NCBI RefSeq assembly: GCF_027941775.1
Contig: NZ_CP115917.1
Span: 1,873,001 to 1,937,000, forward strand
From: Tenacibaculum pacificus
Lineage (GTDB): Bacteria > Bacteroidota > Bacteroidia > Flavobacteriales > Flavobacteriaceae
Reading direction: 5' to 3'
DNA length: 64,000 nucleotides
Shown here: positions 47,933 to 57,374 of the stretch, in pieces
How the letters are laid out: each line of letters starts with the position of its first letter
Numbering within the stretch: the first letter of the stretch is position 1
The notes under the pieces: generated by a model
Databases searched by the model: none
The model's input: only the letters and a program-made list of their open reading frames with translations
What the model was told of the DNA's origin: nothing
Program-made: the position numbers and the translations under genes

Positions 47933-49165
47933 ATGAGAAACCTGATTTTAGCGATATTAATCCTTTTAAATTTTTCTTATGTCAATTCACAGGAAAATAA
48001 AATTGACCATAATAAAGTTAAAGAAGACTTAAACGAAATTATAAATCACCTTTCACAGAATTATATTTATTTAAAAGAAAAAAATGTTGATTTAAAATGT
48101 ATTCAAGAATATTATGACAGACAAATTCCTAAAATAAAATCAAAAGAAGAAATCGTACTGTTCTTCGAGTATTTACTCAATGAGTTTTCCGATAGTCACG
48201 TACATCTAAATACAGCTTACAATTCCTCTTATCGTTTGTTCTCACCAATTTATGCAACAGTAAAAAATGAGAAGGTAATTATTTCCAATGTTTGGCAAAC
48301 CCAAATTAAAAATCTCGACCAAAATTTAATTGGAACGGAACTACTAAAAATAAACGGAACTGATTTGAATAAAGCTGTTGAAAAGTTTCCAACTCATTGC
48401 AATGATAAAAGTTCTCCAAAACTTAGAGAGTGGATTTTAAATAAGATTTTAGCGGGACGCTATAATCAACCAAGAATATTAACTTTAAAAGTAAAAAATA
48501 ATCAAATCATTGAATTTGACATAGATAAACTCAAAATATTAAAGAATTCTACACTTTTAACATCAAAAACAGAAAACAAAATTGGAATAATTACAATAAA
48601 TAATTCTTTGGGAAATAACAACCTAATAAATGAATTTGATAAGGCACTTGATAGTTTAATGCATACTAAAGGATTGATAATTGATTTGAGAAATACTGTG
48701 GATGGAGGGAATTCTTATGTTGCTCGTGGAATTATGAGCAGGTTTATAAAAGAACCGAAACCTTATCAAAGACATTTAACGACAGAACAATATGATGGAA
48801 ATCCTAAAATTGCACGAAGTTGGGTTGAGTATGTAAGTCCAAGATATATACAATATAAAAAACCAGTTGTGATTATAGTTGGTCGCTGGACAGGAAGTAT
48901 GGGAGAAGGACTTGCAATCGGATTTGAAGGAATAAATAGAGCAGAAATTGTTGGTTCAGAAATGGAAAGATTAGCAGGAGAAATGAATGGGTTTTCGTTT
49001 AAACATCGAAATTTTGGATACAGTCTTTCAACAGCAAAACTTTATCATATAAATGGAATACCAAGGGAAAAGTATGTTCCAACTAATTATGTAAAACAAA
49101 CAACAAGTGAAAAAGACGAATTTCTTAAAAAGGGAATTGAACTGATTAACAAAATGGCGGAATAA
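47933..49165 (+). CDS. S41-family peptidase, 410 aa
   Basis: Signal peptide MRNLILAILILLNFSYVNSQ. DSHVHL (~89) and a PDZ-like segment (LIGTELLKINGTDLNKAVEK, ~145) are followed by the tail-specific protease core: KGLIIDLRNTVDGGNSYVAR (~245) and the serine motif GRWTGSMGEGLAIGFE (~322). The nucleophile is expected to be the Ser of TGSMGEG. It probably cleaves peptides in the periplasm. Unusually large single-gene cargo with a well-known chromosomal family. Confidence 0.85.
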   Translation: MRNLILAILILLNFSYVNSQENKIDHNKVKEDLNEIINHLSQNYIYLKEKNVDLKCIQEYYDRQIPKIKSKEEIVLFFEYLLNEFSDSHVHLNTAYNSSYRLFSPIYATVKNEKVIISNVWQTQIKNLDQNLIGTELLKINGTDLNKAVEKFPTHCNDKSSPKLREWILNKILAGRYNQPRILTLKVKNNQIIEFDIDKLKILKNSTLLTSKTENKIGIITINNSLGNNNLINEFDKALDSLMHTKGLIIDLRNTVDGGNSYVARGIMSRFIKEPKPYQRHLTTEQYDGNPKIARSWVEYVSPRYIQYKKPVVIIVGRWTGSMGEGLAIGFEGINRAEIVGSEMERLAGEMNGFSFKHRNFGYSLSTAKLYHINGIPREKYVPTNYVKQTTSEKDEFLKKGIELINKMAE

Positions 49166-49176
49166 AAACTGCGTAG

Positions 49177-49300
49177 AACACCGTATATAATTTATTGCTA
49201 GTTCAAGCCTACTTACGAAAATCCTCGCGGATTTTCTATTCCGCTTTTATTTACTAAATTAGTTGCTCGAAAAACGCAACAAATAATATACAAAAACGTT
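49177..49300 (+). repeat. attC-like site 49 (class I)
   Basis: 124 bp. Left flank TGCGTAGAAC, a perfect complement of the cassette start GTTCTACGCA. The only cassette with C after GTT. Confidence 0.9.
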
Positions 49301-49674
49301 GCAAGTAATGGCGGAATTCCCTCAGAAATTTCTAATTAGTTATTTATCTTTTCTAGAAATTAATATTGAATAATATTACGCTGGAAAAATTGAAAATGAC
49401 TGCTACTCTATTTTTAGAAAATGAATCCTAAAAAAGAGGAAAACAGAATTAACTCTGAAAAATGAAGCGTGAATAAATAGGCAGAAATTAATTAAAGCGG
49501 AGTTTTAAGCAGAAACGTGAAAAAAGCAGAAGTTAACGCTGAAAATAAAGCGTAAATAAATAGGTGGAAATTAATTAAGGCGGAGTCTTAAGTAGAAACG
49601 TAAAAAAAAGAGAAATAAAACGGGAAAATTGAAAATTAATAAATGAGAAATTTAGTTAGAAAATCACTACTTGC
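49301..49674 (+). repeat. non-coding cassette, family C
   Basis: Copy of 4221-4594 (same length, one substitution noticed). No ORF. Confidence 0.82.
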
Positions 49675-49799
49675 AACAACATATATAATTTATTCCTAGT
49701 GCTTATCTACTTACGAAAATCCTTAGGGGATTTTCTATTCCGTTTTTATTTAATATATTTAGAACTTGAAATACGCAACAAATCATATATAAAACCGTT
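49675..49799 (+). repeat. attC-like site 50 (class I)
   Basis: 125 bp. Left flank TACTTGCAAC pairs with GTTGCAAGTA. Same body as site 8. Confidence 0.88.
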
Positions 49800-50289
49800 G
49801 GGTTTCATTTGAGAAAAAAATAGTTAAAATTTGAAAATTTAGTTTTTAAATAAAATTTAAAATAGCTCGAAAAATATTTAGAAAAAAGCTTCTTTAATTA
49901 CCTCAGGAAATCGCACAAAAAATCATTTTGAAAATTATAGTTTTTTTAATAATATTTTTTGCATTTTGAAAAATTCTAATTGAAAACTGTTGTGTAAAAA
50001 GTCATTTTAAAAACTATAGTTTTTTTAATAATATTTTTTGCATTTTGAAAAATTCTGATTGAAAACTGTTGTGTGAAAATAGAAACGTGAAATGAAAGAG
50101 TTTTAAAATCAAATTCTACATTATTTTACTTTTTGAAAAATTTTTAAAAATATGAAAAATCGGAATTGAAGCTCAAAAGCGTGAAAATTAAAACCGTAGA
50201 TTTAAAAACTGTGAGAAAAATAATTATTGAAAAATATGAGAATTAAAAAAAGGTAGAAAAAAAACACAAAATCCATAAAACGAAAACCC
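49800..50289 (+). repeat. non-coding cassette, family B
   Basis: Starts GGGTTTCATTTGAG. Two ~79-bp units with GAAAACTGTTGTGT. Close to 1273-1758. Confidence 0.8.
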
Positions 50290-50413
50290 AACAACGTGCA
50301 TAGTTCATTGCTTGTTGATTTTCTTGCAGAAAATCCTCGCGCATGTTAAAGTTCTCGTTTTTTAAACTATATTAGTGCTATGATTTCGCAACGAAACCAT
50401 GCACAAAAACGTT
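50290..50413 (+). repeat. attC-like site 51 (class II)
   Basis: 124 bp. Left flank AAAACCCAAC pairs with GTTGGGTTT. Confidence 0.88.
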
Positions 50414-50422
50414 GCCACACAT

Positions 50423-51334
50423 ATGAGAAAAACCAGTTTTATCATTTTAACTTTAGTATTCAATTTAATGTTGAATGCTCAAAATTTGGATTTCGGAAAT
50501 TTCCCATCCGAAAATATTGATGAAAAACCTATGCTCACTTCTGACTTACTAAAGTCATTGAATTGGGGAAAATTAAAAGAGTTTAGTAACTCTAACAATG
50601 GTCATTATACTTATGAACGAAAAGATAGTTTATTAGTCGAATATGAATATATTCAACAAGGTCGAGTGGCTGATTTTGAAATCACAAGTTTTAAAGGAAA
50701 AGTGTTAGAATATCAATGCCAAATATCTAATTCAACAAAAGAAACAAACACAAATTATTTCGACAAAAAATTATGGTTAGAATATGCTCATTCATATCTA
50801 CCAAGTCTTGCAGATAGTTTGAAATTGACTATTAACGAACCAAAAAGAATTTTAAAAGCATATTACAAATTGTTGGGAGTTGGAACTTACGATGAATATG
50901 GTTGGATTTGCGAATATTCAACTATTGGAAGAGCAACTGACCGAAGAATGGCTGTTATCGAATTATTTGGTCGAGAAGAATTATTGTGGCAACTTTTAGA
51001 ATATCCAAATGTTCACGTTCAATTATATGTTGCTGATGCTTTAATTTATTCAGATTTTAGAGATAAACAAATGATTGAGGAATATAAAGAAAACAGGAAA
51101 TACAAAACTGCTCGTGAAATGATAAAGTATTTAAAAGACGAATTGTTGACCAAAGCAGAATGGAAAAAAATATATGAATTAAGAGATAGTAACCAAAAAG
51201 TAAGTACTTGTAAAAGCGGAACAGGTTCTTTTAAAATTTATGAAAATAACACTTCCGAATTGTTAAGTGAACAAGCAATTTCTAAAATCCCGAAAAGATA
51301 TGAGAAATTGAAAAAATTAGGCTACTTGCGATAA
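50423..51334 (+). CDS. secreted protein, 303 aa
   Basis: ATG 9 nt after the site. Signal peptide MRKTSFIILTLVFNLMLNAQ. A beta-rich first domain (YEYIQQGRVADFEITSFKGK), then a helical part with RRMAVIELFGREELLWQLLE and NVHVQLYVADALIYSDFRDK that looks like HEAT-type helical repeats. Family not recognised. Exported, single-gene cassette. Confidence 0.75.
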   Translation: MRKTSFIILTLVFNLMLNAQNLDFGNFPSENIDEKPMLTSDLLKSLNWGKLKEFSNSNNGHYTYERKDSLLVEYEYIQQGRVADFEITSFKGKVLEYQCQISNSTKETNTNYFDKKLWLEYAHSYLPSLADSLKLTINEPKRILKAYYKLLGVGTYDEYGWICEYSTIGRATDRRMAVIELFGREELLWQLLEYPNVHVQLYVADALIYSDFRDKQMIEEYKENRKYKTAREMIKYLKDELLTKAEWKKIYELRDSNQKVSTCKSGTGSFKIYENNTSELLSEQAISKIPKRYEKLKKLGYLR

Positions 51335-51346
51335 AATACGTGTGGC

Positions 51347-51471
51347 AACACCGTATATAATTTATTACTAGTTCTAACCTACTTACGAAAATCCTTAGGG
51401 GATTTTCTATTCCGCTTTTATTTACTATATTTAATGCTTGAAATACGCAACAAATAATATACAAAAACGTT
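51347..51471 (+). repeat. attC-like site 52 (class I)
   Basis: 125 bp. Left flank GTGTGGCAAC, a perfect complement of the cassette start GTTGCCACAC. Confidence 0.9.
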
Positions 51472-51928
51472 GCAAGTAATGGCGGAATTCCCTCAGAAAT
51501 TTCTAATTAGTGATTTATCTTTTCTAGAAATTAATATTGAATAATATTACGCTGGAAAAATTGAAAATGACTGCTACTCTATTTTTAGAAAATGAATCCT
51601 AAAAAAGAAGAAAACAGAATTAACGCTGAAAAATGAAGCGTGAATAAATAGGCGGAAATTAATTAAAGCGGAGTTTTAAGCAGAAACGTGAAAAAAGCAG
51701 AAGTTAACGCTGAAAATAAAGCGTGAATAAATAGGCGGAAATTAATTAAAGTGGAGTTTTAAGCAGAAATGTGAAAAAAGCAGAAGTTAACGCTGAAAAT
51801 AAAGTGTGAATAAATAGGTGGAAATTAATTAAGGCGGAGTTTTAAGTAGAAACGTAAAAAAAAGAGAAATAAAACGGGAAAATTGAAAATTAAGAAATGA
51901 GAAATTTAGTTAGAAAATCACTACTTGC
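51472..51928 (+). repeat. non-coding cassette, family C, three 83-bp units
   Basis: Same length as 6153-6609 and identical as far as I compared. No ORF. Confidence 0.82.
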
Positions 51929-52053
51929 AACAACATATATAATTTATTGCTAGTGCTTATCTACTTACGAAAATCCTTAGGGGATTTTCTATTCCGTTTT
52001 TATTTAATATATTTAGAACTTGAAACACGCAACAAACCATATACAAATCCGTT
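51929..52053 (+). repeat. attC-like site 53 (class I)
   Basis: 125 bp. Left flank TACTTGCAAC pairs with GTTGCAAGTA. Confidence 0.88.
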
Positions 52054-52075
52054 AGCAAACATTTGAGAAAAAACT

Positions 52076-52297
52076 ATGTACCAAATAAACACAAACGCAG
52101 GAGCAACCAAAATAGATAAATTACCAGAAAAATGTCCTTTCTGTCATAGTGGAATATCGCCAAAAACAATAAATGGGAATAGTGGAAATGGACGTATGGA
52201 AATATTTATGTCTTGCCCGAAAAGTACTTGTAAAAATTCATTCATTGGATATTACAAATACGAAAATAATATGTGGCGATATACCAATGAAACTACT
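52076..52297 (+). pseudogene. DUF4145-domain protein, 5' part, split by IS copy 5
   Basis: Reads MYQINTNAGATKIDKLPEKC, then a zinc-ribbon-like CPFCHSGISPKTI and FMSCPKSTCKNSF (four Cys). It is cut after NETT by the IS. Joined in frame to 53641-54063, it gives a DUF4145 protein of about 214 residues. Related proteins occur in defence-linked and restriction-linked loci; the exact role is unknown. Confidence 0.85.
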
Positions 52298-52348
52298 TGT
52301 AAAATCCTGAAATAGGTTGACTAAAATTTAAACACTTTTAGTTAAACT

Positions 52349-52741
52349 ATGGACACAAAGACAAAACTACCCTGCCGAAAAAAGAACTACAATAAAGTAG
52401 GTTTTGAACTCAAATTATTCATCATTGACCAAATTCATAATGGACGTATTTCTGTTAATTACGCCGCTAAAAAATACGATATTTCTAGAGCTACAATTCA
52501 GTACTGGATCAAAAAATATAGTACTTTTGAACAAAAAAAATTAGGCGTGAGTAAACAAGATGAAATCAAAAAACTCAAAGAGAAAATTGAAGAACTAGAA
52601 TTTGTAAAAGATTTTCAACAAGATATTATCGCTGATATGGAAATCATTACTGGTGTCGATATGTCAAAAAAGTCATTGCCCAAAACATTAGCAGAAGAGA
52701 TTCAAAAAAAGAAGCAAAACCGTTTAAAAGAAAATGGTTAA
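52349..52741 (+). CDS. IS3-family transposase OrfA (copy 5)
   Basis: 130 aa, GV before SKQDE as in copy 2, which suggests copies 2 and 5 share a recent source. Confidence 0.92.
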   Translation: MDTKTKLPCRKKNYNKVGFELKLFIIDQIHNGRISVNYAAKKYDISRATIQYWIKKYSTFEQKKLGVSKQDEIKKLKEKIEELEFVKDFQQDIIADMEIITGVDMSKKSLPKTLAEEIQKKKQNRLKENG

Positions 52742-53595
52742 TTCAATGTTTTGGGATTAGTAAACAGGCCTTTTACAAACGATTAAAATCTTATCAAATA
52801 AAGCAAAATAACGAACTTATATTAACACAATTAGTCAAACAATGTCGTGATAGAATTGGTCAGAAATTAGGGGCTAAAAAACTATATCATCAATTAAAAA
52901 TTGATATCGATAAAAAAGGAATAAAAATAGGGCGAGACAAGTTCTATAATTTCTTAAGAAGCCATAGATTACTAGTACCTAGAACAAAAAACTATCATAT
53001 TACAACGAATTCTAAACATCATTTTTATAAGTATAAAAACCTTGTATCAAACAAAATCCCGACAAGAGCGGAACAACTTTGGGTAACAGATATTACCTAT
53101 ATAAAAACAGAAAAAGGTCATAATTATTTAGCTTTAGTAACAGATGCATATTCTAAGAAAATAATGGGGTATAAATTAGACACACATATGAGAACATCGC
53201 TTTGTATAGATGCACTCAAAATGGCTATCAAAAATCGAAAATATCCGAATGAAAAACTAATTCATCATTCAGATAGAGGACTACAATATTGCAATCCGAC
53301 TTATACCCTATTTGCTGAAAAAAATGGTTTAATTATGAGTATGACTGAAAAATATGATCCATATGAAAATGCTATCGCTGAAAGAATTAATAGAACTTTA
53401 AAATATGAATATGGTTTGAAACTAACAATTAAAAACACTATTTTAGCAAAGAAAATTACAAAAAGTGCTATTAATATTTATAACAACCTTCGTCCACATT
53501 TAAGTCTCGATTTAAATACTCCTAAGAAGGTTCATATAAATCAAAATATCGAATATAAATCATATCGAAGAAATAAAAAAATCTGGAATTATTAA
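52705..53595 (+). CDS. IS3-family transposase OrfB (copy 5, altered C-terminus)
   Basis: An A8 run found in the other copies is A7 here, so the last residues change from NLELLTL to IWNY. The DDE core is intact. Confidence 0.88.
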   Translation, partial: KKEAKPFKRKWLIQCFGISKQAFYKRLKSYQIKQNNELILTQLVKQCRDRIGQKLGAKKLYHQLKIDIDKKGIKIGRDKFYNFLRSHRLLVPRTKNYHITTNSKHHFYKYKNLVSNKIPTRAEQLWVTDITYIKTEKGHNYLALVTDAYSKKIMGYKLDTHMRTSLCIDALKMAIKNRKYPNEKLIHHSDRGLQYCNPTYTLFAEKNGLIMSMTEKYDPYENAIAERINRTLKYEYGLKLTIKNTILAKKITKSAINIYNNLRPHLSLDLNTPKKVHINQNIEYKSYRRNKKIWNY

Positions 53596-53640
53596 CCTTA
53601 TAAATTCAAAAAAAAGGTCAACCTATTTCAGGACAATACA

Positions 53641-54063
53641 ACTGTTGGAAATCTAACAACTAAAGAATTCAGTGATAGTATTCAAGAAATATCACCATCA
53701 TTTGTGAAAATATATAACGAGGCATATTCTGCTGAACAACAAAATCTAAAAGAAATATGTGGAGTTGGATACAGAAAAGCGTTGGAGTTTTTAATAAAGG
53801 ATTATGTAATCTTGAATAATAAAGAAAAAGAAGATAAGATTTTAAAAATGGGACTTGGAAATTGTATAAAAGATTTAGTTACTGATGACAGAGTTAAATC
53901 TGTTTCTAAAAGAGCTGTTTGGCTCGGAAATGACGAAACTCATTACGTACGAAGATGGGAAACTAAAAATCTTGAGGATTTAAAAAAACTAATCAGTTTA
54001 ACCGTACATTGGATTGAAATGGAAAAACTGACTGAAAGTTTTGAAACAGAAATGCCTGAATAA
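53641..54063 (+). pseudogene. DUF4145-domain protein, 3' part
   Basis: In frame with the 5' part after removal of the IS and one target copy. Reads VGNLTTKEFSDSIQEISPSF, then VKIYNEAYSAEQQNLKEICG and VGYRKALEFLIKDY, the diagnostic DUF4145 core (P.F..iYnqA..AE...L..i.G.GyRKALEfLiKd). Confidence 0.85.
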
Positions 54064-54075
54064 AAAACATTTGCT

Positions 54076-54200
54076 AACACCGTATATAATTTATTGCTAG
54101 TGCTAGCCTACTTACGAAAATCCTTAGGGGATTTTCTATTCCGCTTTTATTTACTATATTTAATGCTCGAAATACGCAACAAATAATATACAAAAACGTT
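54076..54200 (+). repeat. attC-like site 54 (class I)
   Basis: 125 bp. Left flank TTTGCTAAC pairs with the cassette start GTTAGCAAA across IS copy 5. Confidence 0.9.
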
Positions 54201-54219
54201 AGGCACAAGTTGACCAAAA

Positions 54220-54573
54220 ATGCGAACACAAGAATATAATAGAATAACGAAAGAAAGAAACGTACTTGATTTTGGAACGCTGAAAGAAACTAAAAAGCAA
54301 CTTGAAATTAACAAATTGACTGAACTTGAATCTGAAATTGACCGAATAATAAAGGAAAACAAAATTCAAAAACCCGAATTGCACAATGAACCGAATAGTA
54401 CAGAAACTAACTTTTTCCTAATTGATTTAAACTCTGACCAAATTGAAATAATAGTTTCTATTTTTGGAGATTTAGAAGTTGGAAATCTCGGATTGAATTA
54501 CGAATCGACTTATTCCGCTAACTTTTTTGCTAAAATGCTTGATAAGTGGAGTAATTTACCAGATTATAGATAA
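54220..54573 (+). CDS. hypothetical protein, 117 aa, partner of the HEPN-like gene
   Basis: ATG 19 nt after the site. The first ~55 residues are a charged helix (KETKKQLEINKLTELESEID), the rest a small alpha/beta part (FFLIDLNSDQIEIIVSIFGD). Ends 3 nt before the HEPN-like gene, so they are co-transcribed and may form a pair (inference). Not an MNT nucleotidyltransferase. Confidence 0.7.
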   Translation: MRTQEYNRITKERNVLDFGTLKETKKQLEINKLTELESEIDRIIKENKIQKPELHNEPNSTETNFFLIDLNSDQIEIIVSIFGDLEVGNLGLNYESTYSANFFAKMLDKWSNLPDYR

Positions 54574-54576
54574 AAA

Positions 54577-55038
54577 ATGAGTGAAGAAAAACAATCATAC
54601 CTAAACGCTGAACAAATCAGAGAAGGATCTCAAAAAGGACTAAAGAAATATGAAAACTTGAGTTTTATTGAACAATATGCTATGTATATGGGAATGGCAC
54701 AATTACTCGAATTTGGACTGAAAAAGTTATATGAAGAGAAATTTGGAGGAAATCTTGACAATATGGAAAGATGGACTCTTGGGAAAACTAAAGTTGAACT
54801 TGAAAGAAAAGGATTGAGAGAAGACTTCATTACTCTTCTCAAAGAAGTTACGGATTCAAGAAATCATATAGCACACGAAATTTTAGCAAATGAGGCACTT
54901 ATGAATGGAACGATGAATAAATTAAATATACAAGGAGGGTTTTCGAAAAACAAGAGAATACTTTGGAAAGCAATAAATGAACTTGAACACGCCTGTTTTC
55001 TTTTTGACTGGACTAATGAAAATAATGGTTGGGATTAA
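54577..55038 (+). CDS. HEPN-like protein, 153 aa
   Basis: All-helical. TDSRNHIAHEIL near residue 95 contains RNHIAH, an R-x4-H motif typical of HEPN RNases, placed before the last helices as usual. FIEQYAMYMGMAQLLEFGLK earlier gives the first HEPN helix. HEPN proteins are common toxins and phage-defence RNases. No transmembrane part. Confidence 0.68.
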   Translation: MSEEKQSYLNAEQIREGSQKGLKKYENLSFIEQYAMYMGMAQLLEFGLKKLYEEKFGGNLDNMERWTLGKTKVELERKGLREDFITLLKEVTDSRNHIAHEILANEALMNGTMNKLNIQGGFSKNKRILWKAINELEHACFLFDWTNENNGWD

Positions 55039-55050
55039 AAACCAGTGCCT

Positions 55051-55173
55051 AACACCGTGTATAATTAATGGCTAATCCTCTCCTACTTACGAAAATCCTC
55101 GCGGATTTTCTATTCGTTTTTTATTTACTAAATTAGGTGCTTGAAAACGCCACAAATCATACACAAACACGTT
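55051..55173 (+). repeat. attC-like site 55 (class I variant)
   Basis: 123 bp. Left flank GTGCCTAAC pairs with the cassette start GTTAGGCAC; this pair fits canonical RYYYAAC/GTTRRRY. Arms GTGTATAATTAATGGC/GCCACAAATCATACAC. Confidence 0.9.
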
Positions 55174-55608
55174 GTAATTAATGGCGGAATTCAGCCAGGA
55201 ATCCCTAATTAGTGATTTATCTTTTCTAGAAATTAATATTGAATAATATTACACTGGAAAAATTGAAAATGACTTCTACCCTATTTTTAGAAAGTAAATC
55301 CTAAAAAAGAGAAAAACAGTATTAAACTCTGAAAAATGAAGCGTGAATAAATCGGTGGAAATTAATTAAAGTGGAGTTTTAAGCAGAAACGTGAAAAAAG
55401 ACAGAAGTTAACGCTGAAAATAAAGCGAAAATTAATTGAAGCGGAGTTTTAAGCAGAAACGTGAAAAAAGGCAGAAGTTAACGCTGAAAATAAAGCGTGA
55501 ATTAATTAAGGCGGAATTTTAAGACGAAAACGGAAAAAAGAAAGATAAATAAAACGGAAAAATTGAAAATTAAGAAATGAGAAATATAGTTAGAAATTCA
55601 CTAATTAC
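55174..55608 (+). repeat. non-coding cassette, family C (GTAATTA subtype)
   Basis: Starts GTAATTAATGGCGG. The hairpin is diverged (GGAATTC-AGCCA-GGAATCC). Units of ~83 bp. No ORF. Confidence 0.78.
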
Positions 55609-55733
55609 AACAACATATATAATTTATTGCTAGTGCTTATCTACTTACGAAAATCCTTAGGGGATTTTCTATTCCGTTTTTATTTAATATATTTAGAACT
55701 TGAAATACGCAACAAACCATATATAAAACCGTT
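55609..55733 (+). repeat. attC-like site 56 (class I)
   Basis: 125 bp. Left flank TAATTACAAC, a perfect complement of the cassette start GTTGTAATTA. In family C the left flank changes together with the start. Confidence 0.9.
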
Positions 55734-56157
55734 GCCTACTATAGCGGAAAACACTCAGACGCAATCAATTCGGAATAAAAAATTGAGTTTATATAAAATA
55801 GACTTAAAATAACTCAGAGTTTTCACTCAATCGTGGAAAAAATTACAACAGAATTTCAACAAATTTTGAAAATAAAATTACACCCTAAAATAATTTTCCT
55901 GAATTACTCAATCAGCCAAAAAAAATTACAAGAAAAATTGAGTGATTTTTCGAAATTAAATAACTTTTGAAAAATAGAATTGTACCCTAAAGACTTTCAG
56001 GAATTGCTCACTCAAGCGCGAAAAAAATATAATGGAATTTTAGAAAGTTTATGTAATCAAATCCTAGACTAAAAAAAATTAGACTTGCTAAATCTAACTG
56101 AATTTAAAAACAAACTGAATTAAAATTTACTTAAAAAATGAAAAAACTACAGTAGGC
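55734..56157 (+). other. non-coding cassette, unique
   Basis: Starts GCCTACTATAGCGG. AT-rich with repeated AAAATTGAGT and CACTCAA-type words. No credible ORF; similar words occur at 35198-35493. Confidence 0.6.
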
Positions 56158-56281
56158 AACAACGTATATAATTCATTGCTTAATGATTTTCCTGCGGAAA
56201 ATCCTTGCACACGTAAATGTTTGAGTTTTTTAAACTATATTAGTGCTATGATTTCGCAACGAAATCATATACAAGAACGTT
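56158..56281 (+). repeat. attC-like site 57 (class III)
   Basis: 124 bp. Left flank AGTAGGCAAC, a perfect complement of the cassette start GTTGCCTACT. Confidence 0.9.
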
Positions 56282-56305
56282 ACCATACATTAAAAACCAA
56301 GCCTT

Positions 56306-56566
56306 ATGGAGGAATTTGAAAAAAAATATAAATATCTCAATTATGATAAATTTATGAATGAGATTACAATTAATTATAAAAATTCTTCTAAAGAAAGATT
56401 ATTTGACAAAATACTAACACCAGCAAATTTTGAAAATATAGATTTTGAACAATTAATTAAAATGAAATCCTTATTGAAGACCTTTAATCCTAATGATGAA
56501 AAAGTTAAATTATTACTCAAAACTCGGCTCGAATTAGTACAAAAAGCTCTTAATGCTTTAAAATAA
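56306..56566 (+). CDS. hypothetical helical protein, 86 aa
   Basis: ATG 24 nt after the site with GGAGG just inside the gene. Helical, charged (FEKKYKYLNYDKFMNEITIN), no membrane part. Precedes a small membrane protein in the same cassette by 50 nt; the two could be a pair. Confidence 0.65.
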   Translation: MEEFEKKYKYLNYDKFMNEITINYKNSSKERLFDKILTPANFENIDFEQLIKMKSLLKTFNPNDEKVKLLLKTRLELVQKALNALK

Positions 56567-56616
56567 GAAAATTATATTCGATAAATTTAGGAATTTATTT
56601 AAGAAATTAAACTGAA

Positions 56617-56878
56617 ATGAATGAAGAAGAAAAGATAATATTAATTGATAAAGTTTTACAAGGCTTTAAAAAAAATATTAAATACTGTTCCTGAATTAAT
56701 CGATGGATTTCAAAAATATCCAAGCTATAAATCTGAAAAACTTGAATTCGATAAAAAAATAAGGAATCTTGAAAGTCAATTAAAAGTTACGAATTTAGTA
56801 AAGAACTATTGGTGGATTATAATTACTGCAGTCGGAATTGGCTTTTCGATTTCTGAAATAATAAAAAACGTATGGTAA
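56617..56878 (+). CDS. single-TM protein, frameshifted at A8
   Basis: ATG at 56617 reads MNEEEKIILIDKVLQGFKKN and soon stops. Removing one A from an A8 run (56668-56675) gives a continuous ~86-aa protein: FKKILNTVPELIDGFQKYPS, a charged helix, then a membrane segment (YWWIIITAVGIGFSISEII). The TAA stop overlaps the AAC of the next site. Alternative: a shorter product from TTG 56645. Confidence 0.55.
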
Positions 56879-57001
56879 CACCGTATATAATTTATTGCTA
56901 GTGCTAACCTACTTACGAAAATCCTTAGGGGATTTTCTATTCCGCTTTTATTTACTAAATTAGTTGCTTGAAACACGCAACAAACCATATACAACAACGT
57001 T
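56877..57001 (+). repeat. attC-like site 58 (class I)
   Basis: 125 bp. Left flank GTATGGTAAC, a perfect complement of the cassette start GTTACCATAC. Confidence 0.9.
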
Positions 57002-57050
57002 GGCAATAATAAAAAACCACAAAAAACACCAAATCGGGAACTTTTTTTAT

Positions 57051-57058
57051 TATATTTG
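57051..57058 (+). promoter_or_regulatory. candidate -7 element of higBA
   Basis: TATATTTG fits TAnnTTTG, 20 nt upstream of the toxin GTG. A private promoter is usual for toxin-antitoxin cassettes. No clear -33 TTG. Confidence 0.5.
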
Positions 57059-57078
57059 CATTGTCAAAAAATAAAACT

Positions 57079-57372
57079 GTGAGAATAATATCAAGAAGAA
57101 CACTACGAGAATTTTGGGAAAAACACGCTGATAGTGAACAACAATTAAAAGCTTGGTATCGTGAAACAGAAAAAGCAAATTGGAAAAATATAAATGAATT
57201 AAAAATTGAATATCCTAGCGCTAGTGTTTTAAAAGACAATAGAATAGTTTTCAATATTAAAGGAAATAATTATAGACTCATTGTTAAAATGAATTTTGAA
57301 TTTCAAGTATCTTGGATTCTATTTATTGGAACTCATGCAGAATATGATAAGATTAATGCTAACAAATTATAA
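57079..57372 (+). CDS. higB: HigB-family mRNA interferase toxin, 97 aa
   Basis: RIISRRTLREFWEKHADSEQ, LKAWYRETEKANWKN, IEYPSASVLKDNRIVFNIKG and FIGTHAEYDKINA follow the HigB_toxin (PF09907 type) consensus along the whole length. It is a RelE-fold ribosome-dependent RNase that cleaves mRNA and is held inactive by HigA. GTG at 57079 gives the family's M-R-I-I-S start; TTG 57061 would add six unrelated residues. Toxin-first order, 2-nt gap to the antitoxin. Such pairs stabilise large integrons. Confidence 0.92.
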   Translation: MRIISRRTLREFWEKHADSEQQLKAWYRETEKANWKNINELKIEYPSASVLKDNRIVFNIKGNNYRLIVKMNFEFQVSWILFIGTHAEYDKINANKL

Positions 57373-57374
57373 TT

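Larger units (their letters stand above)
52298..53640 (+). mobile_element. IS3-family element, copy 5
   Basis: 1343 bp. Target duplication ACT (52295-52297, 53641-53643). The only copy that lies inside a gene and not at 17-18 nt from a site (244 nt here). OrfB has lost one A near its end. Confidence 0.95.

Noticed and set aside
55627..55812. 61-codon plus-strand frame
   Set aside because: Starts inside site 56 and ends in non-coding sequence; composition is not protein-like.
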